A DNA stretch of 64,000 bases, taken from the NCBI GenBank assembly GCA_016192825.1, contig JACPTK010000033.1, forward strand, positions 1-64,000, in the 5' to 3' direction. This stretch comes from Betaproteobacteria bacterium (GTDB lineage Bacteria > Pseudomonadota > Gammaproteobacteria > Burkholderiales > SG8-41). A program made the translations under genes and the position numbers. The notes under the pieces were generated by a model. That model was not told where the DNA came from. It worked only from the letters and a program-made list of their open reading frames with translations, and made no database searches. Shown here one piece after another: positions 24,327-33,618 of the stretch (positions within the stretch are counted from its first letter, which is position 1; each line of letters starts with the position of its first letter).

Positions 24327-24992
24327 TCAGGAAGATTTGAGCTTCTCGCTTATGATCAAGGCAGGCTCGGTCATCGCCTGTACGTCCTCGACGCTCGACC
24401 CCGGGGCAAGTCGTTCGAGCACCAGGCCGCGCTGCGTCACGGAAATAATGGCGCGATCGGTAAAGATCTTGGTCACGCAATTGCGGGCAGTCGCCGGGTA
24501 GCTGAGGGTCTTCACGATCTTGGGCCTTCCGTCCGAGGTGACGTGCGTCATCATGATCAGGACACGCTTGGCCCCTACGGCTATGTCCATCGCGCCCCCC
24601 ATGCTCCCCAGGCGCTTACCCGGCAATTTCCAGTTCGCCAGATCGCCATTTTCCGCGACTTGGTAGGCGCCCAGTATCGTCGCGTCCAGCCTGCCGCCGC
24701 GGACCACGACGAATGAATCCGCATGGTTCACGAAACTTGCGCCCGGAATGAGCGAAACCGGACGCTTGCCGGCGCTGAGAAGATCGTTGTCCCCTTGCGC
24801 CGGATCGGCGAGCTCGGGCCCCATTCCGATAATGCCGTTTTCACTGTGAAATATGATGTCCTTGTCCACGGGCACATAAGGCAGGATGGTCAGAGGCAGG
24901 CCTATGCCGACGTTGACGACCCAGTCCTCCTGCAACTCGTCAGCCACATGCTGGGCCATCTGCTCTTTGGTATAGCCAATGGAGGTCTTCAT
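24327..24992 (-). CDS. 3-oxoacid CoA-transferase subunit B
   Basis: A 221-residue beta subunit of a family I CoA-transferase. The catalytic Glu is in SENGIIGMGP (about 50-58); MGGAMDIAVGAKRV is conserved. With the A subunit gene (stop 1 bp upstream) it transfers CoA from succinyl-CoA or acetyl-CoA to a short carboxylate. Here it probably activates the acid imported with help of the operon's receptor. Confidence 0.92.
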   Translation of the reverse strand: MKTSIGYTKEQMAQHVADELQEDWVVNVGIGLPLTILPYVPVDKDIIFHSENGIIGMGPELADPAQGDNDLLSAGKRPVSLIPGASFVNHADSFVVVRGGRLDATILGAYQVAENGDLANWKLPGKRLGSMGGAMDIAVGAKRVLIMMTHVTSDGRPKIVKTLSYPATARNCVTKIFTDRAIISVTQRGLVLERLAPGSSVEDVQAMTEPALIISEKLKSS

Positions 24993-24993
24993 G

Positions 24994-25686
24994 TCAGCCT
25001 GCCCTCGCAGGTGTTTTCGCCACGCTGTCCACGATGCAATAACGATCCACAAACAAGCCCGGCGTAATCACCACGGCCGGGTCAATATCGCCCAAACCAA
25101 CCTCACGATTGGCCTGCACCAGCACCTGGTCCGCCGCGGTCGCCATGACGGGATTGAAATTGCGCGCGGCCATGCGATAGGTGAGATTGCCGCGCGGATC
25201 GACGAGGTCGGCCTCGACCAGGGCAAAGTCGCCGCGCAACGGCTGCTCCAGCAGATATTCACGACCGTTGACGGCGACGACCTTCTTGTTTTCGGCGATT
25301 TCCGTGCCGAGGCCGGTTCGGGTCAGGAAGCCGCCCAGGCCAGCCCCCCCGCAACGGATGCGCTCCGCCAGCGTTCCCTGCGGCACCACTTCGACTTCGA
25401 TCTTGCCCGCCTCGAACCATTCCTTGAAGACATACGCGGCTTTGCTGGTCGGGAAACTGCATATCACCTTTGCGACGCAACCTTCACCGATCAATCGCCC
25501 TATGCCGGTTTCCCCGTGGCCGGAATTATTGTTGACTATGGTCAGCCCGCGGACTTTGCGGTCGCACAGGGCATCCAGCAGCGCCTCCGGCAAACCGCCC
25601 AGCCCAAACCCGCCGATCAGAACCGTCGCGCCGTCAAATACGCCGCTGACGGCCTCGGCGGGATTTGCGACACGCTTATTTTTCAT
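24994..25686 (-). CDS. 3-oxoacid CoA-transferase subunit A
   Basis: A 230-residue alpha subunit. The glycine-rich GGFGLGGLPE (about 26-35), VNNNSGHGETGIGRL and GGFLTRTGLGTEIAE are diagnostic. First gene of the minus-strand operon that continues with subunit B, BCCP, biotin carboxylase, carboxyltransferase, TctC, SDR and 2-hydroxyacid dehydrogenase. The upstream 366 bp contain one copy of the 26-bp shared box. Confidence 0.92.
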   Translation of the reverse strand: MKNKRVANPAEAVSGVFDGATVLIGGFGLGGLPEALLDALCDRKVRGLTIVNNNSGHGETGIGRLIGEGCVAKVICSFPTSKAAYVFKEWFEAGKIEVEVVPQGTLAERIRCGGAGLGGFLTRTGLGTEIAENKKVVAVNGREYLLEQPLRGDFALVEADLVDPRGNLTYRMAARNFNPVMATAADQVLVQANREVGLGDIDPAVVITPGLFVDRYCIVDSVAKTPARAG

Positions 25687-26052
25687 TCACGCCCATCCTT
25701 TGCGGATTCCGGCCGGCATCGAATCGCGGTAAACAGGAGCAACATCGATTGATCCGACGGGCCGCATCCGGTTATTGCGGTTTTCTTGACCATTCGATTT
25801 CGCCGTCGGATCGGAGAAATCCCGCGACAAATGCGATGAATAGACAGCAATTACTCCAACCCTGGGCTCGCCCGAGTAAGCATGAGCTCAAGCCGGATCC
25901 CGTTCCTTCCCATCTTAGGAGCAAGTCTCACGAGGAGCAAATGCCGTCAACCCACTACCTATTATTTATTAATTGAATATCCGGCGCGGTTCCGAGGTTT
26001 CCCCCGGGAATGGCGGGTGCGCCGCAACGTACAAGCGATAGCGCAGTCGATG
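25687..26052. other. Intergenic region with one copy of the shared box
   Basis: No convincing gene is seen here. The right part is AT-rich (about 25950-25980) and holds box C. A purine-rich GAGGAGCAAATG at 25931 precedes a very short plus-strand frame that I do not call. Confidence 0.5.
25955..25980 (-). promoter_or_regulatory. Shared 26-bp box, copy C
   Basis: CTACCTATTATTT followed by ATTAATTGAATAT. It matches boxes A (27582) and B (36404) at most positions. It lies 269 bp upstream of the CoA-transferase A start, farther than in the other two copies. Confidence 0.55.
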
Positions 26053-27540
26053 TCAGCCGTCTTGTTTCGCGCTCGCTCGAGGCGCTGTCTTGCGCAACTC
26101 CAGGCGCATATCGCAGGCCTCGATGCAGACTCTGGCCAGCCCGCGGCGCTTCGAGATCTCGCTCAGCAGACGGATCAGCGGTGGCTCAAAATCGTACTCG
26201 GTCCTGACGGGCCCCGCCGCAAACAGGTCGTCCACCTGCGAGCCGGCATAGGCGTGACGCAGCAGACGCTCCTCGTCGCTCATGTTTGGATACTTCTTGC
26301 GCAATGCCGGCACGCCCGGTTCGGCTTTCGGGAGTACCGCTGGAATGTCCCTCGAGCCGTTGCTCAAGATACGATCGAGCACGTTCGGCTCGATTGGCGC
26401 GAGGAGCTTGCCGTTGTAGCCGAGCGCGTATTTCTTTATCTCGTCCGGGATGATCCTGTAGCGCTCGCCGGTGACGATATTGAGGACAGCCAGCGTGCCC
26501 ACGTACTGGGAAAAAGGCGTGATCATGATCGGCCATCCCAGTTCGGAACGCACGCGGGCGCATTCGTGCAACACCTCGTTCAGCTTGTGCCCCAGGCCGG
26601 CCTGCTCGAGCTGCGCCTTAAAATTGCTGATCATGCCGCCCGGCACCTGATGCTCGAAGTGGAAACCGTCGTATTCGTGCGGCACCCCGACCGGCTTGCT
26701 GGCATGCGCCGCAACCTTGCCGAAATGCGCGCCGACTTCGTTGACGAGTTCGTTGTCGATACCGATCTCGTAGCCCATGCTGCGCAGGTTGCGCGCGATG
26801 GTCTGTATGGCGGGCTGGGCGGCGCCGTTGGCCAGCGGCGCGATCGAGGTATGCACTAGGTCGGCGCCGGCCTTGACGCCTTCCAGCACCACCATGGGAC
26901 CCAGCCCGGTGGTGCAATGGGTATGCAGCTCGAGCGGGAGTCTGCCTATCGCTTTCTTGATCGCGGGCACCAGGGTGCGGACCCGCTCGGGCGTAAGCAG
27001 CCCGGGAGCGTCCTTGAGCATGATCGCATCGGTACGGGCCGATTTGACGAGTTCCCCGGCCTTGCGCGCATACAGCTCGTCCGTGTGCACCGGGCTATGG
27101 CCGTACGCGAGCACGCCCACGGTATGAGCGCCCAGTTCCTTGGCGTAATTGAGCTGGCGGATATTGTTTTCGAAATCGAGCAGCGGATCGAAGACCCTGA
27201 AGATCTTCATGCCATTGGCGATAAGCCGCTCTATCCAGAGCAGGGATATGTCCTCGGGGACCACCCCGAAGCCCATCATTCCGCCGCGGCTGCGGATTGC
27301 ACAGATCATCGGGGTGCGGGTGATTTTCCGGCGCAGCAGCCTGATCTTCTCCCAGGGGTTTTCCTTCAAGTAGCGCACGCCAACATCAAAATGCACGCCG
27401 CCGGTCAGGTCGATTGCGGCAAAGCCGATGCGATCCATCCGCTCCGCCACCGGCAGCATCATGGCGGTCGTCATGCGCGAAGCCCACAGGCACTGGTGCG
27501 CATCGCGAAAGGTCTGATCGACTATTCCTATTTTCTTCAT
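26053..27540 (-). CDS. Biotin-dependent carboxyltransferase subunit (PycB-like), copy 2
   Basis: A 495-residue paralogue of the enzyme at 20894, with the same signatures: VDQTFRDAHQCLWASRM, MLKDAPGLLTP and HTHCTTGLGP for metal and Lys positions. TFRDAHQ instead of TLRDAHQ and GGVHFDVG separate it from copy 1. No biotinyl domain. It forms its own transcription unit, headed by box A 42 bp upstream, and faces the LysR gene. A different acceptor acid from copy 1 is likely, both sharing one BCCP. Confidence 0.9.
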   Translation of the reverse strand: MKKIGIVDQTFRDAHQCLWASRMTTAMMLPVAERMDRIGFAAIDLTGGVHFDVGVRYLKENPWEKIRLLRRKITRTPMICAIRSRGGMMGFGVVPEDISLLWIERLIANGMKIFRVFDPLLDFENNIRQLNYAKELGAHTVGVLAYGHSPVHTDELYARKAGELVKSARTDAIMLKDAPGLLTPERVRTLVPAIKKAIGRLPLELHTHCTTGLGPMVVLEGVKAGADLVHTSIAPLANGAAQPAIQTIARNLRSMGYEIGIDNELVNEVGAHFGKVAAHASKPVGVPHEYDGFHFEHQVPGGMISNFKAQLEQAGLGHKLNEVLHECARVRSELGWPIMITPFSQYVGTLAVLNIVTGERYRIIPDEIKKYALGYNGKLLAPIEPNVLDRILSNGSRDIPAVLPKAEPGVPALRKKYPNMSDEERLLRHAYAGSQVDDLFAAGPVRTEYDFEPPLIRLLSEISKRRGLARVCIEACDMRLELRKTAPRASAKQDG

Positions 27541-27581
27541 GCTTGATATATCGTAAGAGGAAGCCCGGCTGGCAGCAAACG

Positions 27582-27607
27582 CTAGCTACTATCTGATTGC
27601 TGAATAC
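27582..27607 (-). promoter_or_regulatory. Shared 26-bp box, copy A
   Basis: CTAGCTACTATCT then GATTGCTGAATAC. It lies 42 bp upstream of carboxyltransferase copy 2 and 134 bp upstream of the divergent LysR gene, the standard place for a LysR operator. Identical to box B in the first 11 bases. Confidence 0.65.
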
Positions 27608-27740
27608 AATGTCGAATCCCTGCAATGCTGACGCCGTCGCCCGGAATCGACCCGGCCGCTCCTTGACCATCAGACGCCCCGACGCGTATCGTGTGCGTGC
27701 AAATGGAACCGGGAACTCGTGCAGGCCCGCTTGACGCAAT

Positions 27741-28652
27741 ATGACGCCAAAGCAGCTGAAATATTTCATTCATGTAGTGGAATTTGGAAGCTTCACCAAG
27801 GCCGCAGTTGCGCTGTCCATTCCCCAGCCGACGCTCAGCAGGGTGATCCGGCATCTGGAGATGGAACTCCATCAGAACTTGCTGATAAGGGATGGCCGGG
27901 GAGTGCATCTGACCGAGGAAGGGGGCGTGCTGCTGGCCCACGCCAGGGGGATACTTCAGCAAATAGAACAGGCGCATCAGGACATCATCAACATCAAGGC
28001 CGTCCCGATAGGAAAGGTCGTCTTCGGCGCCACGCCGACCGCGGGACTGACATTTTTGACGCAGCTGGTGAGCACCTTCAAGAATCGCTTTCCCAAAGCC
28101 TCACTGGAAATCCTGGGCGGCAAGAGCTGGAACATTTACGACTGGCTGATGACGGGGCGGATAGACATCGGAATACTGTACGATCCGCGGCCGTCGGCTT
28201 TGCTTGAAATCACCCCGGTGGGCGAGGAAGAGATCTTTCTGGTCTCGCCGGCCGCAAAAACGAAGCTGAAGAAGGGCACCAAGATCCCCGTGTCCGATCT
28301 CGGCAAATATCCCATGATATTGCCCAGTCAACCGCATACCATGAGAACCGCGGTTGAAATCGCAGCCGCGAAGACCGGCACCAAATTGAACGTTACCCTG
28401 GAAGTCGAAGGCAATCAATTCATCATGGCGCTGGTGAATGAAGGCCATGGGTGCACCCTGCTTCCCAAGCATACGGTTCAGGAGAGCCACTTGAAGGGCT
28501 TGCAGATCAATTCGATCATCAAGCCGCGTCTTACCCGGATCACTGCGATTGCAATTCCAACGCAACGCCACATAACGTATCTCACCCGTGAGACCGCCAA
28601 GCTGATTACGCAATATCTGAAGTGTCCCGGAACGACCTCGGTTGATACTTGA
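27741..28652 (+). CDS. LysR-type transcriptional regulator
   Basis: A 303-residue regulator. The N-terminal winged helix (residues 1-60: LKYFIHVVEFGSFTKAAVAL, QPTLSRVIRHLE) is clear; the rest is the effector-binding domain with GATPTAGLTFL and the usual two-lobed pattern. Divergent from carboxyltransferase copy 2. Most likely senses a carboxylate or its CoA-pathway intermediate and acts at the 26-bp boxes found ahead of three operons, which is inference from position. Confidence 0.92.
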   Translation: MTPKQLKYFIHVVEFGSFTKAAVALSIPQPTLSRVIRHLEMELHQNLLIRDGRGVHLTEEGGVLLAHARGILQQIEQAHQDIINIKAVPIGKVVFGATPTAGLTFLTQLVSTFKNRFPKASLEILGGKSWNIYDWLMTGRIDIGILYDPRPSALLEITPVGEEEIFLVSPAAKTKLKKGTKIPVSDLGKYPMILPSQPHTMRTAVEIAAAKTGTKLNVTLEVEGNQFIMALVNEGHGCTLLPKHTVQESHLKGLQINSIIKPRLTRITAIAIPTQRHITYLTRETAKLITQYLKCPGTTSVDT

Positions 28653-28694
28653 GGTCACGACCTCCGCGCTCAGCGGTCCGATCTCCGGACGGAT

Positions 28695-29846
28695 TCACAG
28701 GTCTCTTTCATACAACATATACCTTTCACCCCTCGAGGCGATTTTCGTGACGCCGCCTCGAATCTGGCCGCCAAGCCATTCCAGATATCCGCGTGTCGTC
28801 TCGAATTGAGGATCGCCGGGCGTGACGATTTCCGGTTGGCCCTTTTCGTTCATGTAGGTGGGCAGATATTCGACCTGCCGCACCCCATCTCGGTCGAGGT
28901 CAATGTAGGCGATACCTCCTTCATTCCAATGACGCCGGTAATCGTAATAATGGCCGGGGTCGGGCTCGAGCGAATAGACTTCCCTGTGATTGCGCGTCCC
29001 GCCTGGCATGCACAGTGCGTATCCGCCGCCGCGGCGATGACATGCCAGATTTCCCAGGCTGTAGAAAATCACTCCGCCGTTGTAGATCTCGATTCCTTGC
29101 TGCTGATGCGCATGATGCCCGAGGATGGCGCAGGCTCCCGCGTCGATGGCAGCATGCGCAACGACGGGTTGATACTCCTGCGGCCTGGAAGTGAAGTGCA
29201 GTCCCCAGTGCAGCGATACAACGACCAGATCCGCGGATCGCTTTGCATCAGAGACGTCGTCTACCAGCGCTTCGAGGTCACCTTGGTGGGGAACGGTGAT
29301 TATCTGCGGCGGAGAGCCCGGTTGATATTCAATCGGCTCGTAAAAAGTGCTTGCCCGCATCGGGGCGCATCCTGCCCGGTCGTCGGAGGCCCAGAATTGG
29401 GGCAGCACGACCGAGCAGTAACCGAAAAATGCGACGCGCAGACCGTCCTTCTCGAAAAACACCGGTTTACGGGCTTCTCCAATGTTGCGGCCGGCCCCGA
29501 TCGTGGGTATCGCCAGCTTACGAAAGGTGGCCACTGTATCCTCGACTGCTTCTGGCCCCCAGTCTCCAGTATGGTTTGAAGCAAGCGAGAGCACATTAAA
29601 GGGAACCGTCGCGAAGGCAGCCGCCGTGTGAGGCGGCTGCCGCACTTCCAGATTTGCCGCCCCGCTTGACTCCTGATAGGTGCCTCGATCGGTATATAGT
29701 TTTTCAACCTGCGCAAATCGTATATCCGCGTTCCGCAGCGCATCCCGTACATGCGTGAATGCGCTCTCAGGCGGCTTATGTCCGCCCGCTACGTCGCCGC
29801 ACGCGGCAACCCTTATTCCCGTCCTGCTGGCGCTGTCCTGGTTCAT
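28695..29846 (-). CDS. CapA family protein, copy 2 of a tandem pair
   Basis: A 383-residue PGA_cap (CapA/PgsA) metallophosphatase-like protein. AACGDVAGG at the N-terminus, SLASNHTGDWG (about 95), SLHWGLHF (about 215) and ILGHHAHQQQGIEIY (about 250) carry the metal ligands, although the first motif lacks the usual second His. No signal peptide or membrane helix is evident, unlike capsule-related CapA. It is the last gene of the operon headed by the PPC protein. The 379-residue paralogue at 29891 is very similar throughout. Confidence 0.88.
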   Translation of the reverse strand: MNQDSASRTGIRVAACGDVAGGHKPPESAFTHVRDALRNADIRFAQVEKLYTDRGTYQESSGAANLEVRQPPHTAAAFATVPFNVLSLASNHTGDWGPEAVEDTVATFRKLAIPTIGAGRNIGEARKPVFFEKDGLRVAFFGYCSVVLPQFWASDDRAGCAPMRASTFYEPIEYQPGSPPQIITVPHQGDLEALVDDVSDAKRSADLVVVSLHWGLHFTSRPQEYQPVVAHAAIDAGACAILGHHAHQQQGIEIYNGGVIFYSLGNLACHRRGGGYALCMPGGTRNHREVYSLEPDPGHYYDYRRHWNEGGIAYIDLDRDGVRQVEYLPTYMNEKGQPEIVTPGDPQFETTRGYLEWLGGQIRGGVTKIASRGERYMLYERDL

Positions 29847-29890
29847 TGCTGGTTCCTTCAGCCCCGTGCCTTCGCGTGGATATCCTTCGC

Positions 29891-31030
29891 TCAGTTACCG
29901 CGCTCGTACACGAGGTAGCGTTCTCCTTCCGCGTCGAGCCGTGTCAGCCCGCCTTCTATGCCAGTACCCAGCCACTCGAAGTACCGGCGCGTAATCTCGA
30001 ACTGCCTGTCCCGGGGTGAGACGACTTGCGGCTGCCCCTTCTCGTTCATGAGGGTCGGCAGATACGTCGCGTGCTTTACGCCATTACGATCCAGATCAAG
30101 CCAGGCAACTCCGCCTTCGTTCCAGTGCCGCCGATAATCGTAGATGTGGCCGGGGTCGGGCTCGAGCCCGAACACTTTCTGATGGGTAACCCGCCCGTCC
30201 GGCATACATAGCGAGTGCCCGCCGCCGCGGCGATGAAAGGCGAAATTGCCTAGAGCATAGAAAATCGGTCGGCCCTTGTAGATCTCGATCCCCTGTTGTT
30301 GATGCGCGTGGTGGCCGAGAACAGCGCTGGCGCCGGCATCGATCGCGGCGTGTGCGACGATGGGTTGGTACTCCTGCGGCATGGCGGTAAAATGCAGCCC
30401 CCAGTGCAACGAGACGATGACGACATCAGCGTTTTTCCCTGCCTTTCGCACGTCTGCAACCAGCGCATCCAGGTCTTCCCGGTGCGGTATGGTCACGACG
30501 TGAGCAGGCGAGCCGGGCTGGTATTCGTATGGCTCGTAGAAAGTATGTGCGCGCATCGGCGCGCAGCCCGCACGTTGCTCGTTTGCCCAGAACTGCGGCA
30601 GCAGCACCGAACAGTAGCCCAGGAACGCAATCCGCAGCCCCCGCTTTTCGATGGTAACGCACGCGCGTGCTTCCGAGATATTGTGGCCTGCTCCTATGGT
30701 CGGTATGCCGAGCTTGCGAAAAACGTCCACGGTATCGGCGATCGCTTCCGGCCCCCAATCACCGCTGTGATTCGATGCCAGCGAAAGCACGTCGAACGGC
30801 ACGCTTGCGAACACGGCCGCGGTATCAGGCGGCTGCACTACTTCGAAATTGAGACATCCGCAGGATTCCTGATAAGCCCCGCCTTCGGTGTACAACCTTT
30901 CAACCTGGGCAAAACGCATGTCCGCACCGCGCAGCATGTCGGTCACGTACTGGAATGCGCTCTCGGGCGGCTTGTGCCCGGTGCTTACGTCCCCGACGGC
31001 GGCAAGCGTTACGACACTGGATGTATTCAT
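29891..31030 (-). CDS. CapA family protein, copy 1 of a tandem pair
   Basis: A 379-residue PGA_cap protein: LAAVGDVSTGHKPPESAF, SLASNHSGDWGPEAI, SLHWGLHFTAMPQEYQP and LGHHAHQQQGIEIYKG. It shares nearly all motif spacing with the next gene (28695), so the pair arose by tandem duplication. Cytosolic by lack of a signal. In this family polyglutamate chemistry is known for a few members only; in this catabolic context an amide or phosphate hydrolase is as likely. Confidence 0.88.
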   Translation of the reverse strand: MNTSSVVTLAAVGDVSTGHKPPESAFQYVTDMLRGADMRFAQVERLYTEGGAYQESCGCLNFEVVQPPDTAAVFASVPFDVLSLASNHSGDWGPEAIADTVDVFRKLGIPTIGAGHNISEARACVTIEKRGLRIAFLGYCSVLLPQFWANEQRAGCAPMRAHTFYEPYEYQPGSPAHVVTIPHREDLDALVADVRKAGKNADVVIVSLHWGLHFTAMPQEYQPIVAHAAIDAGASAVLGHHAHQQQGIEIYKGRPIFYALGNFAFHRRGGGHSLCMPDGRVTHQKVFGLEPDPGHIYDYRRHWNEGGVAWLDLDRNGVKHATYLPTLMNEKGQPQVVSPRDRQFEITRRYFEWLGTGIEGGLTRLDAEGERYLVYERGN

Positions 31031-31048
31031 CTTGCGGCCTGTGCGCGA

Positions 31049-32020
31049 CTATTTGTCATCGATCGGAATATTGGCTTGTTTTACGACCATCCCCCAGCGC
31101 TTGATCTCCCTGTCGAGAAAGGCCCGGAATTCGGCCGGACCCTTGTAGATGACTTGTGCCCCCTGGTTGGCAAATGCCTGCGCGGTGTCGGTCGCGCCGA
31201 TAACGGCGTTGATGTCGGAGGCGAGCCTGTCGATCACGGTCAGTGGCGTGCCGGCGCGCACTACCATGCCGTACCAAATAGTGACTTCATAATCCCTGAC
31301 ACCTGATTCGATGACTGTCGGCACATCCGGCAGCACCCGAACCCGCTTGGAACTCGTCACGGCAAGCGGCCTCAGCTTGCCGGACTGCACGTATGGCATC
31401 GCGCCCGATACGCCCGCGAACATGAGCTGGACGTGACCGCCCGCGAGATCCACCAGCGCCGGCCCCGTCCCCTTGTAGGGAATGTAGGTCATCTTGATAC
31501 CGGCCAGATGATTGAAGAGCTCGCCGCCCAGATGAGCGCCGCCACCGATGCCCGCACCGGCAAAATCGAGCTCACCGGGCCTTGCCTTTGCCAGCGCAAC
31601 CAGTTCGCGTATTGATTTCACGGGCAACGCATGGTTGGCGACGATCACGAGCGGCAATTCCGCAAAAGCGATGACCGGGGCGAAATCCCGGAGCAGATCG
31701 TACGGCAGCCTGCGTTTGAGGCTCGGCAGCACGGCATGCGTCTGGATGATCAAGGCCACGGTGTAGCCGTCGGCCTGCGCCCGTGACGCGCGGTGAACAC
31801 CGATCACGCCATCGCCGCCGGCGCGATTTTCGATCACCACCGGCTGTTCCCATCGCTCATTGAGCTTTCGGCCAACGATGCGGCCAAGCGTGTCGGTTCC
31901 ACCGCCGGGCGGATAAGGGACGATGATATGCACCGGACGGATCGGAAACTGCTGCGCAAGCGCCATTGGCGCACATGCAACGAGACAAACGGAAATCGCC
32001 CATGCCGCAACCCGGACCAT
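31049..32020 (-). CDS. Bug/TctC family substrate-binding protein
   Basis: A 323-residue receptor; ATG at 32020 with GGAGGA upstream. Signal peptide ends near ALAQQ. FPIRPVHIIVPYPPGGGTDTLGR, IENRAGGDGVIG, LPYDLLRDFAPV and IPYKGTGPALVDLAGG are present. It lies 18 bp before the CapA gene in the same operon. Confidence 0.92.
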   Translation of the reverse strand: MVRVAAWAISVCLVACAPMALAQQFPIRPVHIIVPYPPGGGTDTLGRIVGRKLNERWEQPVVIENRAGGDGVIGVHRASRAQADGYTVALIIQTHAVLPSLKRRLPYDLLRDFAPVIAFAELPLVIVANHALPVKSIRELVALAKARPGELDFAGAGIGGGAHLGGELFNHLAGIKMTYIPYKGTGPALVDLAGGHVQLMFAGVSGAMPYVQSGKLRPLAVTSSKRVRVLPDVPTVIESGVRDYEVTIWYGMVVRAGTPLTVIDRLASDINAVIGATDTAQAFANQGAQVIYKGPAEFRAFLDREIKRWGMVVKQANIPIDDK

Positions 32021-32211
32021 GTTTTCTCCTCCAAAGTTGACTTTGCGCTTCGAAAGCGAGCCACCAAGCTGTCGAGCCTGCGATGCGCCCGCGGCTTTCA
32101 TTTCGAACCCTCCAGACACCACGGCGATGTTGGCGCTGCGTCAGCCCCCGGGAAGAGCCGGACTCGCCATCCACCAGGGTGTCGATGGCAAGTGTGGGCG
32201 ACCCGGCGCGT

Positions 32212-33597
32212 TCAACACACCTGATTCGAACCTGTCCTGTCCGAGAACAGCGCCGGAATCTCTCCCACGTCCCCGGCGCGGTCGAGGCTCCATAATGCCT
32301 GGAGCGCGGCCCGGCACCGCTCCTTCCGGGCCAATTCCGGGAACAGGTTGCGAAATTTCTCGTTCAGCTCCGCATCGCTCATGGGATCGTTGATATGCCC
32401 TTTGGCATACTTCACTTCAGCTTCGATCGTGGCCCCTGATGACGTCCGCATTGTTACGCGGCAGGGCGCGGAGTCCGGGTACTGGGCGGACAGTTCCTCG
32501 CTTTCATTCACCTTGACCTTCTTCATCAAATCCATCACCGCTGGACTTGCCAGCCGCGCTTCCGAAAATGATCGCGAACTGACCTCACCATCAAGTAAAA
32601 CAACGGCTGTCACGTAAGGCAGACTGTGATCAGCCGTTTCACGCGTCGTGGGGGCCCAACGCGATGGATGGCTTCCCATCACTTCTACGGCCGTCCGGTA
32701 TGTTTCGATCTGTATGTCGCGGATGTCCTCCAGTCGCACGCGCGACCGGAGCTTCAGAATGGCGGACACTGCGGATTGTCCGTGGTAGCAGACGGGGAAG
32801 CATTTCATATGGGTCCGCGCAACCCCGTGCGAACCGCCGGGGCTTGCGGGCAACTGCCAATCAAACCGGCCAACGATATCCCACAGGCCTCCCTTTCCCT
32901 CGAACACGGCCGTGGGGCCGGTGAAACCGTCCTGTGCGAGCAATGCCGCAAAGACGCCATTGCGCGATGCGTTTGCAGCCGCGCAGCCTTTCCAGCCCGA
33001 AAGGTCGCCTGTGCGCGTCTGGAACAGCGCCATATTCGGCGCGAGCGCAAGCGCCACGGCGTTGCCCATTTGCCGGTCGGTCAGGTTCAGCAGCTTGCCG
33101 GCCGCGACCGCGCACGCGATCCCGGAATACACCGGCTGGTCCCAGCCCTTTGAATTGATATCTATCGAATCGCAGAAGCTGCAATAGATATCGTATGCGA
33201 GCGTGACGGCGTTGATGGCCGAAGCGCCATCTGCGTGCACCGCCTCGCCGACGGCCAATATGCCGGCAATTACGTCGCTGGGATGTCCCCCACTCATCAC
33301 CCGATACATGTCGCTGATATCGAGCAGGCGCAGCATCACGCCATTGGCGAAGGCTGCCGCGTCAGGCGTCGTCCGCCAGTGACATCCCCAAACGCGCGCC
33401 GTGCGATGGTCCCCCGATACTTCGTAACGCCTCGCAACAGCACGGGCCATTTGGCTCAGCGGCTCGTTGTAGGCCCCCATCGCGCACGCAAACGTATCGA
33501 TGATTCTTCGCTTGCATTCGTGGACCGCATCGGGCCGGATCTCCGAATATTTTGCCTTCGATGCAAAGCTGACCAGGCGCGAAGTAGTGGCATCCAC
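32212..33597 (-). CDS. MmgE/PrpD family protein
   Basis: A 461-residue cytosolic protein of the 2-methylcitrate dehydratase / iminodisuccinate epimerase / cis-aconitate decarboxylase superfamily. Two-domain layout; LDISDMYRVMSGGHPSDVIAG (about 92-112) is the conserved HPSD region with active-site His, and MKCFPVCYHGQSAV (about 262-275) is the Lys/Cys-rich second motif. Substrate unknown. It sits between two TctC genes; the 33619 gene is 21 bp away. Confidence 0.9.
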   Translation of the reverse strand: MDATTSRLVSFASKAKYSEIRPDAVHECKRRIIDTFACAMGAYNEPLSQMARAVARRYEVSGDHRTARVWGCHWRTTPDAAAFANGVMLRLLDISDMYRVMSGGHPSDVIAGILAVGEAVHADGASAINAVTLAYDIYCSFCDSIDINSKGWDQPVYSGIACAVAAGKLLNLTDRQMGNAVALALAPNMALFQTRTGDLSGWKGCAAANASRNGVFAALLAQDGFTGPTAVFEGKGGLWDIVGRFDWQLPASPGGSHGVARTHMKCFPVCYHGQSAVSAILKLRSRVRLEDIRDIQIETYRTAVEVMGSHPSRWAPTTRETADHSLPYVTAVVLLDGEVSSRSFSEARLASPAVMDLMKKVKVNESEELSAQYPDSAPCRVTMRTSSGATIEAEVKYAKGHINDPMSDAELNEKFRNLFPELARKERCRAALQALWSLDRAGDVGEIPALFSDRTGSNQVC

Positions 33598-33618
33598 GAA
33601 GGCTTCACCGCATGCCGC

